Assembly (NCBI GenBank): GCA_036742455.1
Contig: DAINQU010000019.1
Location: forward strand, 1 to 57,205
DNA: 57,205 bases
Direction of reading: 5' to 3'
DNA from: CAIKZZ01 sp036742455
GTDB taxonomy: Bacteria > Pseudomonadota > Gammaproteobacteria > Steroidobacterales > Steroidobacteraceae
Part shown: in pieces, positions 50,696-57,205 of the stretch
How the letters are laid out: each line of letters starts with the position of its first letter
How positions within the stretch are numbered: the stretch's first letter is position 1
Translations under genes and position numbers: made by a program
Notes under the pieces: generated by a model
Seen by the model: only the letters and a program-made list of their open reading frames with translations
The model's database searches: none
Told to the model about the DNA's origin: nothing

Positions 50696-53043
50696 ACACC
50701 ACCCTCAAAAACGCTGTGCTTCGCAGCCTGACCACCGCCGCGGTGCTCGGCAGCACCCTCTTGGCGCCGTCGGTCCGCGCGGCCGAGAGCGCGCCTGCGC
50801 ACCCCATCGCGTCGGCCGACACCTTGACCGAAATCGTCGTGACCGCCGAGAAGCGCACCTCGACCGTGCAGAAGACGCCGATCAGCATCACCGCGATCGA
50901 CGGTGCCGCACTCGAGGCGCAGGGCATCGCCAACTTGACGACGGTCGCTCAGCAAGTGCCCGGTATCTCGTTCAAGACCTCGGGCCCCGGTCAGACGGAG
51001 TTTGAGATGCGCGGTTTGACGTCCACCGGTGGCGAGTCGCCGACCGTGGGGTTCTACCTCGATGACGCGGTGCTCACGCCGGCCGCGATGGCCCAGAACG
51101 GCAAGACGGTGATCGATCCGAGCTTGTACGATCTGGCGCGCATCGAAGTGCTGCGCGGTCCGCAGGGCACGCTGTACGGCGCGGGCTCCATGGGCGGTAC
51201 GATCAAGCTGATCACCAATCAGCCCGACACCCACGCGTTCGCCGGCAGTGCGCAGGGCATCTTCACCACGACGGCAAACGGCGGCGGGTTCAACCACACC
51301 GAAAACGCGATGCTCAACCTGCCGATTCAAGACGGCGTGGCGGCGTTGCGACTCGTCGGCACGGACAAGTCGGTCGACGGCTGGATTGACCGCGTGGTCC
51401 TGAACCCGTTCCCGACCGAGGTGAACAACAGCACGCAACGCGGTGACGTGGCCGGGACTCCGCCGTCGGCGGTGATCCAGCACTCGAACACCGAGACGCT
51501 GCGCGGTGGCCGCGCGACCTTACTCGTCACGCCGTCGGATCGCCTCAGCATCACGGCGAGTTTCATGCACCAGGCGATCAATCAGGACGGGGCGAGCACC
51601 ATCGATGCGCCGCCGCTCAACGAGGCGCACTACCAGCCCTACGACGTTGCCGAGCCGTTCAAGGACACCTTCAACCTGGCCTCGCTGACCGTCAAGGTCG
51701 ACTTCGACGCGTTCCAGTTGGTCTCGGCCACCGCGAACTGGGATCGCGAGCAGGATCAGACGCAAGACATCTCGGAGGCGATGCAGTACTACATCGGCGG
51801 CTTCTTCGGTCCGCAAGCGGCGTTCCCGTTCGGCACGACCCAGACGGTGACCGAGGGCGGCAACACCTGGTATGGCTTTGGACCCGGCACCATCAGCGAA
51901 GACGATTCGACGCATCAGTTCAGCGAAGAGCTGCGCTTGACGTCCACGGGCAGTGGCCCGCTGCAGTGGATTGCCGGCGGCTACTACAGCCACTACGGCG
52001 CGACCTCGCACGTCTACTCGTTCTACCCGGTCAGTGACGTCGGCTTCAACGGCGATTTCGGCACCAACAACCTCGCCGACAATCACCGCCAGCTGTCGAT
52101 CGACCAGTACGCCCTCTTCGGGGAGGCGTCCTACGCGTTCGCCGATCACCTCAAAGCCACCGTGGGTGCGCGGTACTACGGCTACCACAGCGACTCGGCG
52201 ACAAGCGTGAGCGGTGTGTCGGCGAACGGCACGAACGCCACGCTCTACGGCCGCGCGCAAAACTCCGGTGTGACCCCGAAGCTGAACCTCGCGTACACCC
52301 CGGACGACAACAGCACCACCTACGCGACGATCTCGAAGGGGTTCCGTCCGGGTGGTCCGAACTCGCCGATTCCGGTGCCGCCGTGCCCGGGTGCCGCGCC
52401 GACGCAGTTCGGTCCGGACAATGTCTGGAACTACGAAGTGGGCCAGAAGTCGCGCTTCGCCGACGGACACGCCACCGTCGCCGGTGCGGTGTACTACGAG
52501 AACTGGTCGGACGTGCAACAGCAGGTCGCGCCGGGCTGTGGCTTCAAGTACACGGCGAACGCGGGTAAGGCGCGCGTGTACGGCGCGGAGCTGGAGTTGT
52601 CGGTGCTGTTGGCCGAGGGCGTGACGTTCTCGCAGAACGTCGCGTACACGAACGCCGCCAACGCCGAAACGGTGCCGCTCGCCGGTGTCACCTCGGGGGA
52701 CCGTCTCCTCGACGTGCCGACCTGGACGGCGAACACGAGCCTCAACTACCGCACGACGGTGGGGGCGAACCTCGCCATGGTCGCGCGCATCAACAACAGT
52801 TACGTGGGCTCGATGCAGGACATCACCTACACGCGCAACACGCTGCCGTCCTACGACCTCGTCGCCGCGCGCATTGGGCTTGAGGCCGGCCGTTGGTCGG
52901 CGTACCTGCTCAGCGATAACGCCACCAACAAGAAGGCGTTGCTCAGCAACACCGGCGCGTTGTCGGCGAACGTGCCGATCTTGCAGCGCGTGGCGACGGT
53001 CCAGCCGCGCACGATCGGCCTCGACCTCGCGTACCGCTTCTGA
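50692..53043 (+). CDS. TonB-dependent outer-membrane receptor (FecA-like, short N-terminus)
   Basis: 783 residues. Signal peptide (LTTAAVLGSTLLAPSVRAAES), TonB-box-like LTEIVVTAEKRTSTVQKTPISITAI, plug domain (LTTVAQQVPGISFKTSGPGQTEFEMRGLTSTGG, IEVLRGPQGTLYGAGSMGGTIKLIT) and a beta barrel ending in LDLAYRF. This 'EIVVTAEKR' type is the broad catabolic class rather than a clear siderophore class. The start lies in an ATGA overlap with the reductase gene. The MFS gene follows 2 bases after the stop, so outer- and inner-membrane import are encoded together. Confidence 0.95.
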   Translation: MNTTLKNAVLRSLTTAAVLGSTLLAPSVRAAESAPAHPIASADTLTEIVVTAEKRTSTVQKTPISITAIDGAALEAQGIANLTTVAQQVPGISFKTSGPGQTEFEMRGLTSTGGESPTVGFYLDDAVLTPAAMAQNGKTVIDPSLYDLARIEVLRGPQGTLYGAGSMGGTIKLITNQPDTHAFAGSAQGIFTTTANGGGFNHTENAMLNLPIQDGVAALRLVGTDKSVDGWIDRVVLNPFPTEVNNSTQRGDVAGTPPSAVIQHSNTETLRGGRATLLVTPSDRLSITASFMHQAINQDGASTIDAPPLNEAHYQPYDVAEPFKDTFNLASLTVKVDFDAFQLVSATANWDREQDQTQDISEAMQYYIGGFFGPQAAFPFGTTQTVTEGGNTWYGFGPGTISEDDSTHQFSEELRLTSTGSGPLQWIAGGYYSHYGATSHVYSFYPVSDVGFNGDFGTNNLADNHRQLSIDQYALFGEASYAFADHLKATVGARYYGYHSDSATSVSGVSANGTNATLYGRAQNSGVTPKLNLAYTPDDNSTTYATISKGFRPGGPNSPIPVPPCPGAAPTQFGPDNVWNYEVGQKSRFADGHATVAGAVYYENWSDVQQQVAPGCGFKYTANAGKARVYGAELELSVLLAEGVTFSQNVAYTNAANAETVPLAGVTSGDRLLDVPTWTANTSLNYRTTVGANLAMVARINNSYVGSMQDITYTRNTLPSYDLVAARIGLEAGRWSAYLLSDNATNKKALLSNTGALSANVPILQRVATVQPRTIGLDLAYRF

Positions 53044-53045
53044 CC

Positions 53046-54359
53046 GTGGCGGCGCGACCGGCCGAGACGTCCGCACACGGCGCCGGGGCTTCGTACCCGG
53101 CGCCGGGGTACGCGTGGTACTGCGTCGCGATCCTGATCGGGACGGCGATCTTGTCGTACACCGACCGACAGGTCTTGAGCCTGTTGGTCGACCCCGTTCG
53201 CGCCGAACTCGGCGTCAGCGACACGCAGATCAGCTTGCTGCTCGGCACCGCCTTTGCGGTGATCTACGGCGTCGCAGGCATCCCACTCGGCTGGCTCGCG
53301 GATCGGCGCTCGCGCCGCAACCTGATCTTCGTCGGCGTGGTGGTCTGGAGCCTCGGCACGCTCGCGTGCGCCGCAGCCTCGAGTTTTGCGGGGCTCTTTC
53401 TGGCGCGCGTCGTGGTCGGCCTTGGCGAGTCGGTGCTCTCGCCGGCGGCGATCTCGCTGATCAGCGATGCGTTCCCGCCGCAGCGGCGTGGGCTGGCGGT
53501 CGGGGCGTTCTTGAGCGGCATTGCGATCGGTAGCGGCGCCTCGATCCTGATCGGTGGCGCGGCGTTGCACGCCGTGCACGCCGGCGTGCTGGCCGGTACG
53601 CTGCTCGCGGGGATCACGCCGTGGCGATTGGTGTTGCTGCTCGTCGGGGCACCGGGACTCGTCTGGTCGTTGGCGATCCTCACCATTCGCGAACCGGCGC
53701 GTCAGCAGAGCGAGGCGGTGGTCGCAGGCGCAGGGCACAGTGTCCTCCAGGCCTTCCGCGTGGCGGCGCCCGTGTACGCGGTCGTGGCGATGGCGTCGCT
53801 GCTCGATAACGCGGTGGGGGCGTGGTCGCCGACGTTGATCATCCGTCACTTTGGCCGCGACGCCGGCGATGTGGGGCTCACGCTGGGGCTGCTGCTCACG
53901 GTGGGCTTTGGGATCGGTGTGCTTCTCGGCGGCTGGCTCTCGGATCGGGCCGCGCGTCATCCCTCGGGCCACGGCAAGTTGCGGGTGTGTCTTGCGGCTG
54001 CCGTCCTGATCCTCCCGGTGGCATGGGCGATGACGTCCGACCGCTACACGGTCGTGATGGCGGCCGTGCCGATGTACTTCCTGCTCTCGGGTGCCGTCAC
54101 CGCCTGCGGGTTCTCGGCGATCCTGGATGCGGTGCCGGGGGCCCAGCGTGGGGTCGCGATGGCCATCAGTTTCTTTTTGAACGTCGCCATTGGGGCGGGC
54201 GTGGGGCCGACGGCTGTGGCGATCCTCAGCGAGCACGGGTTCAGCGGAAGCGGGGCCTTGGGGCTCGCACTCGCCGTCACGACCGCCGTCGGTTGCCTGA
54301 TCAACGTGCTGATTTTGGGTGCGCGGATGCGCGCGCCGGCGGTGCAGGCGGCGGCGTAG
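53046..54359 (+). CDS. MFS permease (spinster-like/aromatic compound type)
   Basis: 437 residues, 12 membrane helices. The first loop motif YTDRQVLSLLVDPVRAELGVSDTQISLL and the A-motif GWLADRRSRR identify an MFS carrier of the spinster-like group that often pairs with TonB-dependent receptors. GTG start at 53046, two bases after the receptor stop. With the upstream receptor it would carry the ligand across both membranes; export is the alternative. The substrate is unknown. Confidence 0.92.
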   Translation: MAARPAETSAHGAGASYPAPGYAWYCVAILIGTAILSYTDRQVLSLLVDPVRAELGVSDTQISLLLGTAFAVIYGVAGIPLGWLADRRSRRNLIFVGVVVWSLGTLACAAASSFAGLFLARVVVGLGESVLSPAAISLISDAFPPQRRGLAVGAFLSGIAIGSGASILIGGAALHAVHAGVLAGTLLAGITPWRLVLLLVGAPGLVWSLAILTIREPARQQSEAVVAGAGHSVLQAFRVAAPVYAVVAMASLLDNAVGAWSPTLIIRHFGRDAGDVGLTLGLLLTVGFGIGVLLGGWLSDRAARHPSGHGKLRVCLAAAVLILPVAWAMTSDRYTVVMAAVPMYFLLSGAVTACGFSAILDAVPGAQRGVAMAISFFLNVAIGAGVGPTAVAILSEHGFSGSGALGLALAVTTAVGCLINVLILGARMRAPAVQAAA

Positions 54360-54382
54360 GCGTTCGTGACGCCGTACGCCGC

Positions 54383-54398
54383 ACCCCGGTGTCGGGGT
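54383..54398 (+). terminator. Hairpin after the MFS gene
   Basis: ACCCCG-GTGT-CGGGGT, a 6-base stem 24 bases after the stop, followed by C-rich sequence without a U run. A weak terminator or 3' end structure. Confidence 0.3.
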
Positions 54399-54440
54399 TC
54401 GGCAGCGCCCCCCTGTTGTCGCCCCCCCGTCCCTTCTTGA

Positions 54441-54492
54441 TTGCGCATAGACTTTATAGTTGCGTATAGACTGGCTAATATTGCGCATAGAC
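54441..54492 (+). promoter_or_regulatory. Three direct repeats of TTGCGYATAGAC before the Fic gene
   Basis: Copies at 54441-54452 (TTGCGCATAGAC), 54460-54471 (TTGCGTATAGAC, one change) and 54481-54492 (TTGCGCATAGAC). They are spaced 19 and 21 bases apart, about two helical turns, so a protein could bind all on one face. They end 20 bases before the Fic ATG and must overlap its promoter. The N-terminal winged-helix-like part of the Fic protein is a candidate binder. Confidence 0.7.
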
Positions 54493-54512
54493 GGTGGGCG
54501 AGGCGCAAGGTC

Positions 54513-55916
54513 ATGGCCAATCAGTTCCCAGACGACGCGCTCGAGGCGATCGAGGCCATCGTCCGCGACCATCCGGCGGGGCTGAGTGCCGCCCAAATAC
54601 AGGCGTCCTTACCGGAGCCGATCGCACCACGCACGCTGCAATACCGACTTCGCCATTTGGTGAACGAGGCGTCGCTCGTCCGTGAGAGCAGTGGACGATG
54701 GGCGCGCTACCGGGTCAGCGACCCGACGGGGCTGCCGCCGACGGCCCGATCCGATGCGCGGAGTGACGTTCCGCTGACGCCAGCGGGCCTCGCCGTCCGC
54801 GACGCGGTCCGCCAGCCGTTGTCCCGACGCCGGCCGGTGGGATACGACCCGGGTTTCCTCACGCGTTACGAGCCCAACCGAACCTTCTACCTGACGACGG
54901 AAGAGCGCGCCCATCTCGCCGAGGTCGGCCAGCAACCCACGGCGCCGTTACCGGCCGGTACCTTTGCGCAGCGCATCCTCGCGCGGCTGCTCATCGACCT
55001 GTCGTGGAATTCGAGTCGCTTGGAGGGGAACACCTACACGCTCCTCGACACGCAGCGCCTGATCGATTTCGGTGTGATGGCCGAGGGGCACACCGCTCTC
55101 GAAGCCCGAATGATTCTCAACCACAAAGAGGCGATTGAGTTCTTGGTGGGCTCGGCCGGCGATATCGGCTTTGACCGCTACACGATCCTCAACGTGCACG
55201 CATTGCTCGCGCAGGATCTGCTCGCGGACCCGGCGGCGGCAGGGCGATTACGGCATATCAGCGTCGGCACCGGCGGGTCGGTCTTTCATCCACTGGACGT
55301 GCCGCAACAGATTGACGAGGGTTTCAATCGCCTCTTGAGGACCGCGGCGGCGATTCAGGATCCCTTCGAGCAAGCCTTCTTCGTGATGGTGCAGTTGCCC
55401 TATTTGCAGCCGTTCGATGACGTCAACAAGCGGGTCTCGCGCTTAGCCGCCAATATCCCGTTTATCCAAAAAAACCTGACGCCCTTGTCGTTCACGGAGG
55501 TGCCCGCACAGACGTATGTGGAAGCCCTGCTCGGCGTGTACGAACTGCAAGACGTGGCGTTGTGCAAAGAGGTCTACGTGTGGGCGTATGAGCGCTCCGC
55601 CCTGCGTTATGCCGCGGTGCGCCAATCCATTGGCGAGCCCGACCCGTTTCGGATCCGCTATCGCGAGCCGCTGTCGGAACTGATCGCGAGGCTGGTGCGC
55701 GAGCGCGTGCCGCGCATCGACGTGATTGCCGCGATTCGAGCGTGGGTCGCTGACGCGATACCGCCCGAAGACGCGGAACGCTTCGCTGTCATGGCGGAGT
55801 CGGAATTACTGAACCTCCATGAAGGGAACATCGCGCGCTACCGTCTGCGCCGATCGGAATGGTTCGCGTGGCAGGCCGACTGGGATGCGGCGAACGAGCG
55901 CGGTACTCGCCGCTGA
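54513..55916 (+). CDS. Fic-family protein with variant catalytic motif and N-terminal wHTH
   Basis: 467 residues from the ATG at 54513. Residues about 5-65 look like a winged helix (PAGLSAAQIQASLPEPIAPRTLQYRLRHLVNEASLVRES). The inhibitory-helix motif SSRLEG (167-172) is present. The Fic motif region reads QPFDDVNKRVSRLAANIPF (299-317) where active AMP-transferases have HPFxDGNGRxxR. The catalytic His is Gln299, one Gly is Val and the Gly-Arg is Lys-Arg. The fold is therefore probably kept but AMPylation may be lost or altered. The protein may be a regulator or a different transferase. A repeat array precedes it, and no antitoxin gene is adjacent. Confidence 0.85.
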   Translation: MANQFPDDALEAIEAIVRDHPAGLSAAQIQASLPEPIAPRTLQYRLRHLVNEASLVRESSGRWARYRVSDPTGLPPTARSDARSDVPLTPAGLAVRDAVRQPLSRRRPVGYDPGFLTRYEPNRTFYLTTEERAHLAEVGQQPTAPLPAGTFAQRILARLLIDLSWNSSRLEGNTYTLLDTQRLIDFGVMAEGHTALEARMILNHKEAIEFLVGSAGDIGFDRYTILNVHALLAQDLLADPAAAGRLRHISVGTGGSVFHPLDVPQQIDEGFNRLLRTAAAIQDPFEQAFFVMVQLPYLQPFDDVNKRVSRLAANIPFIQKNLTPLSFTEVPAQTYVEALLGVYELQDVALCKEVYVWAYERSALRYAAVRQSIGEPDPFRIRYREPLSELIARLVRERVPRIDVIAAIRAWVADAIPPEDAERFAVMAESELLNLHEGNIARYRLRRSEWFAWQADWDAANERGTRR

Positions 55917-55994
55917 ACGCGCCTGAGCCGTCACGGCGCCCGCACCGACTCTGTCGGCCGACGGCGGGCGCGGCGGTGTCGATGGGGGCCGCGC

Positions 55995-57203
55995 TCAACT
56001 GAGTCCAAAGCGGCGGAAGAACCAGGTTTTCATCAGTTGCGTGAGGGTCAGATAGCCGAGCAGGATCAGCCCGAGCCAGCCGTAGAACGACCCCGGCAGC
56101 GCGACAAACCCGAGCGCGCCGGCAAACGGCGAGGAGGGCAGCCACAGGCCCACCGCACAGATGACGAGACTCGTCGCCATCAGCGACCAGCTGGCGCGGC
56201 TTTGCAGAAACGGGATCTGACGCGTGCGGATGATGTGAATGATCAGGGTCTGTGAGAGCAGCGATTCCACGAACCAACCGGTCTGGAAGAAGGGCGCGTC
56301 GGCCGCGGTGATCGTCCCGTAGCCAAAATACAGCAGGGCGTAGGTCGCGTAGTCGAACAGCGAACTGACAGGGCCGATGAACAGCATGAACCGACCGATG
56401 TTCCCCAGCTCCCAGCGCCGTGGCTTCACCAAGTACTCGTCATCGACGACGTCCGTCGGAATCGCCGTTTGGGAGAAGTCGTAGAGCAGATTGTTCGTCA
56501 GCACCTGAACGGGGGCCATGGGCAAGAAGGGCAGCCAGGCGCTCGCGCCGATGACGCTGAACATGTTGCCGAAGTTGGAGCTCGCACCCATGCGGATGTA
56601 CTTGATGATGTTGCCGAAGACCTTGCGACCTTCGATGACGCCTTCGTCGAGCACGAGCAGGCTCTTCTCCAACAAGATGATGTCCGCCGACTCCTTGGCG
56701 ATGTCGACGGCGGAGTCGACCGAGATGCCGACGTCGGCGGCTTTCAAGGCCGGCCCGTCGTTGATGCCGTCGCCCAAAAAACCCACGACGTGCCCCGAAG
56801 CCTGCAGTGCCCGGATCACGTCGGCTTTTTGGGAGGGCGAGAGTTTGGCCAACACGGTGGCGTGCTCGACGATGGGGCGCATCGCGTCTTGCGTCAGCCC
56901 GTCGAGGTCCGGTCCCAGCACGACCGCCGTCACGGGCAGCCCCACCTGCTGACAGATCCGTCGCGTCACAACGGCGTTGTCGCCGGTCAGTACTTTGACC
57001 GCGACGCCGTGCGCGGCGAGCGCTGAGAGCGCGTCCCGTACGCTGTCTTTGGGTGGATCCAAGAACGCGATGTACCCGAGCAGGGTGAGGTCGGTCTCGT
57101 CGGCCACGCTGCAGGTGGTTTGGCTCGCCGGCAAGACGCGGTAGGCGAGTGCGATGACGCGAAAGCCGTCCTCGTTCAGGGCAAGGCTCGTGGCCTGCAG
57201 TGC
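55995..57203 (-). CDS. mgtA: Mg2+-transporting P-type ATPase, C-terminal part (5' end outside window)
   Basis: 403 residues visible; the start lies beyond the window edge. Present are the end of the nucleotide-binding domain (LTLLGYIAFLDPPKDS), TGDN, the hinge GDGINDGPALKAADVGISVDSAVDIAKESADIILLEKSL, and the C-terminal helices. QVLTNNLLYDFSQTAIPTD is the MgtA/MgtB signature. The phosphorylated Asp (DKTGT) lies upstream, outside. It imports Mg2+ under limitation. Only the 3' end near 55995 can be examined; an 8-base GCGCCCGC/GCGGGCGC stem (55936-55971) lies between it and the Fic gene. Confidence 0.93.
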   Translation of the reverse strand, partial: ALQATSLALNEDGFRVIALAYRVLPASQTTCSVADETDLTLLGYIAFLDPPKDSVRDALSALAAHGVAVKVLTGDNAVVTRRICQQVGLPVTAVVLGPDLDGLTQDAMRPIVEHATVLAKLSPSQKADVIRALQASGHVVGFLGDGINDGPALKAADVGISVDSAVDIAKESADIILLEKSLLVLDEGVIEGRKVFGNIIKYIRMGASSNFGNMFSVIGASAWLPFLPMAPVQVLTNNLLYDFSQTAIPTDVVDDEYLVKPRRWELGNIGRFMLFIGPVSSLFDYATYALLYFGYGTITAADAPFFQTGWFVESLLSQTLIIHIIRTRQIPFLQSRASWSLMATSLVICAVGLWLPSSPFAGALGFVALPGSFYGWLGLILLGYLTLTQLMKTWFFRRFGLS

Positions 57204-57205
57204 AT

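Noticed and set aside
1..57205. CRISPR arrays, insertion sequences, prophage or integrase genes
   Set aside because: No regularly spaced repeat array, transposase, integrase or Cas-like protein was seen. The three repeats at 54441-54492 are too short and too close for CRISPR.

Overview
The window is GC-rich and gene-dense, and its content points to a gammaproteobacterium, probably of the Xanthomonadales/Nevskiales/Steroidobacterales kind. The evidence is a tRNA-Leu-tig-clpP-clpX cluster, ubiC, a type IV minor pilin operon (fimT-pilV-pilW-pilX-pilY1-pilE), two large TonB-dependent receptors and a DUF1800/DUF1501 pair. The lineage is inferred from gene content only.

Layout. 1-470: end of a RelE-type toxin gene and its HTH antitoxin. 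671-1819 (-): compact DEAD-box helicase. 2244-3983 (+): an unusual protein joining a periplasmic NMT1/THI5-like substrate-binding domain to a TRIC/UPF0126 (PF03458-like) membrane channel. 4103-14602 (-): an almost complete Tad/Flp pilus locus running flp, prepilin peptidase, cpaB, secretin, lipoprotein, tadZ, tadA, tadB, tadC, two tadE-like genes and a VWA tadG; I see no TPR tadD. 14912-19468: DUF2934 protein, DMT permease and the secreted DUF1800/DUF1501 pair. 19799-24784 (+): complete urease operon ureDABCEFG. 24801-30215 (-): operon of two secreted alpha/beta hydrolases and a NatAB-like ABC exporter. 30277-32414 (-): LysR regulator overlapping a CPA1 antiporter. 33263-40308 (-): type IV minor pilin/PilY1 operon. 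40472-41023 (-): DUF4337 protein.

41233-44729 (+): tRNA-Leu(UAG), tig, clpP and clpX. In many gammaproteobacteria lon follows clpX. Here the next gene is a small winged-helix-like protein with a perfect palindrome just upstream, flanked by terminators. 45477-49032 (-): TonB-dependent receptor with repeats in its upstream region, and ubiC. 49212-54359 (+): a tightly coupled four-gene operon (TIGR04076-like protein, aldo/keto reductase, TonB-dependent receptor, MFS permease), which reads as uptake and processing of one unknown small molecule. 54513-55916 (+): a Fic-family protein whose motif histidine is replaced by Gln, preceded by three direct repeats. 55995-57203 (-): C-terminal part of an MgtA-type Mg2+ P-type ATPase, cut by the window edge.

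The strongest candidate for something undescribed is the binding-protein/channel fusion at 2244-3983. The variant Fic gene with its repeat array and the four-gene uptake operon come next. All family calls come from reading motifs by eye; no database search was run.
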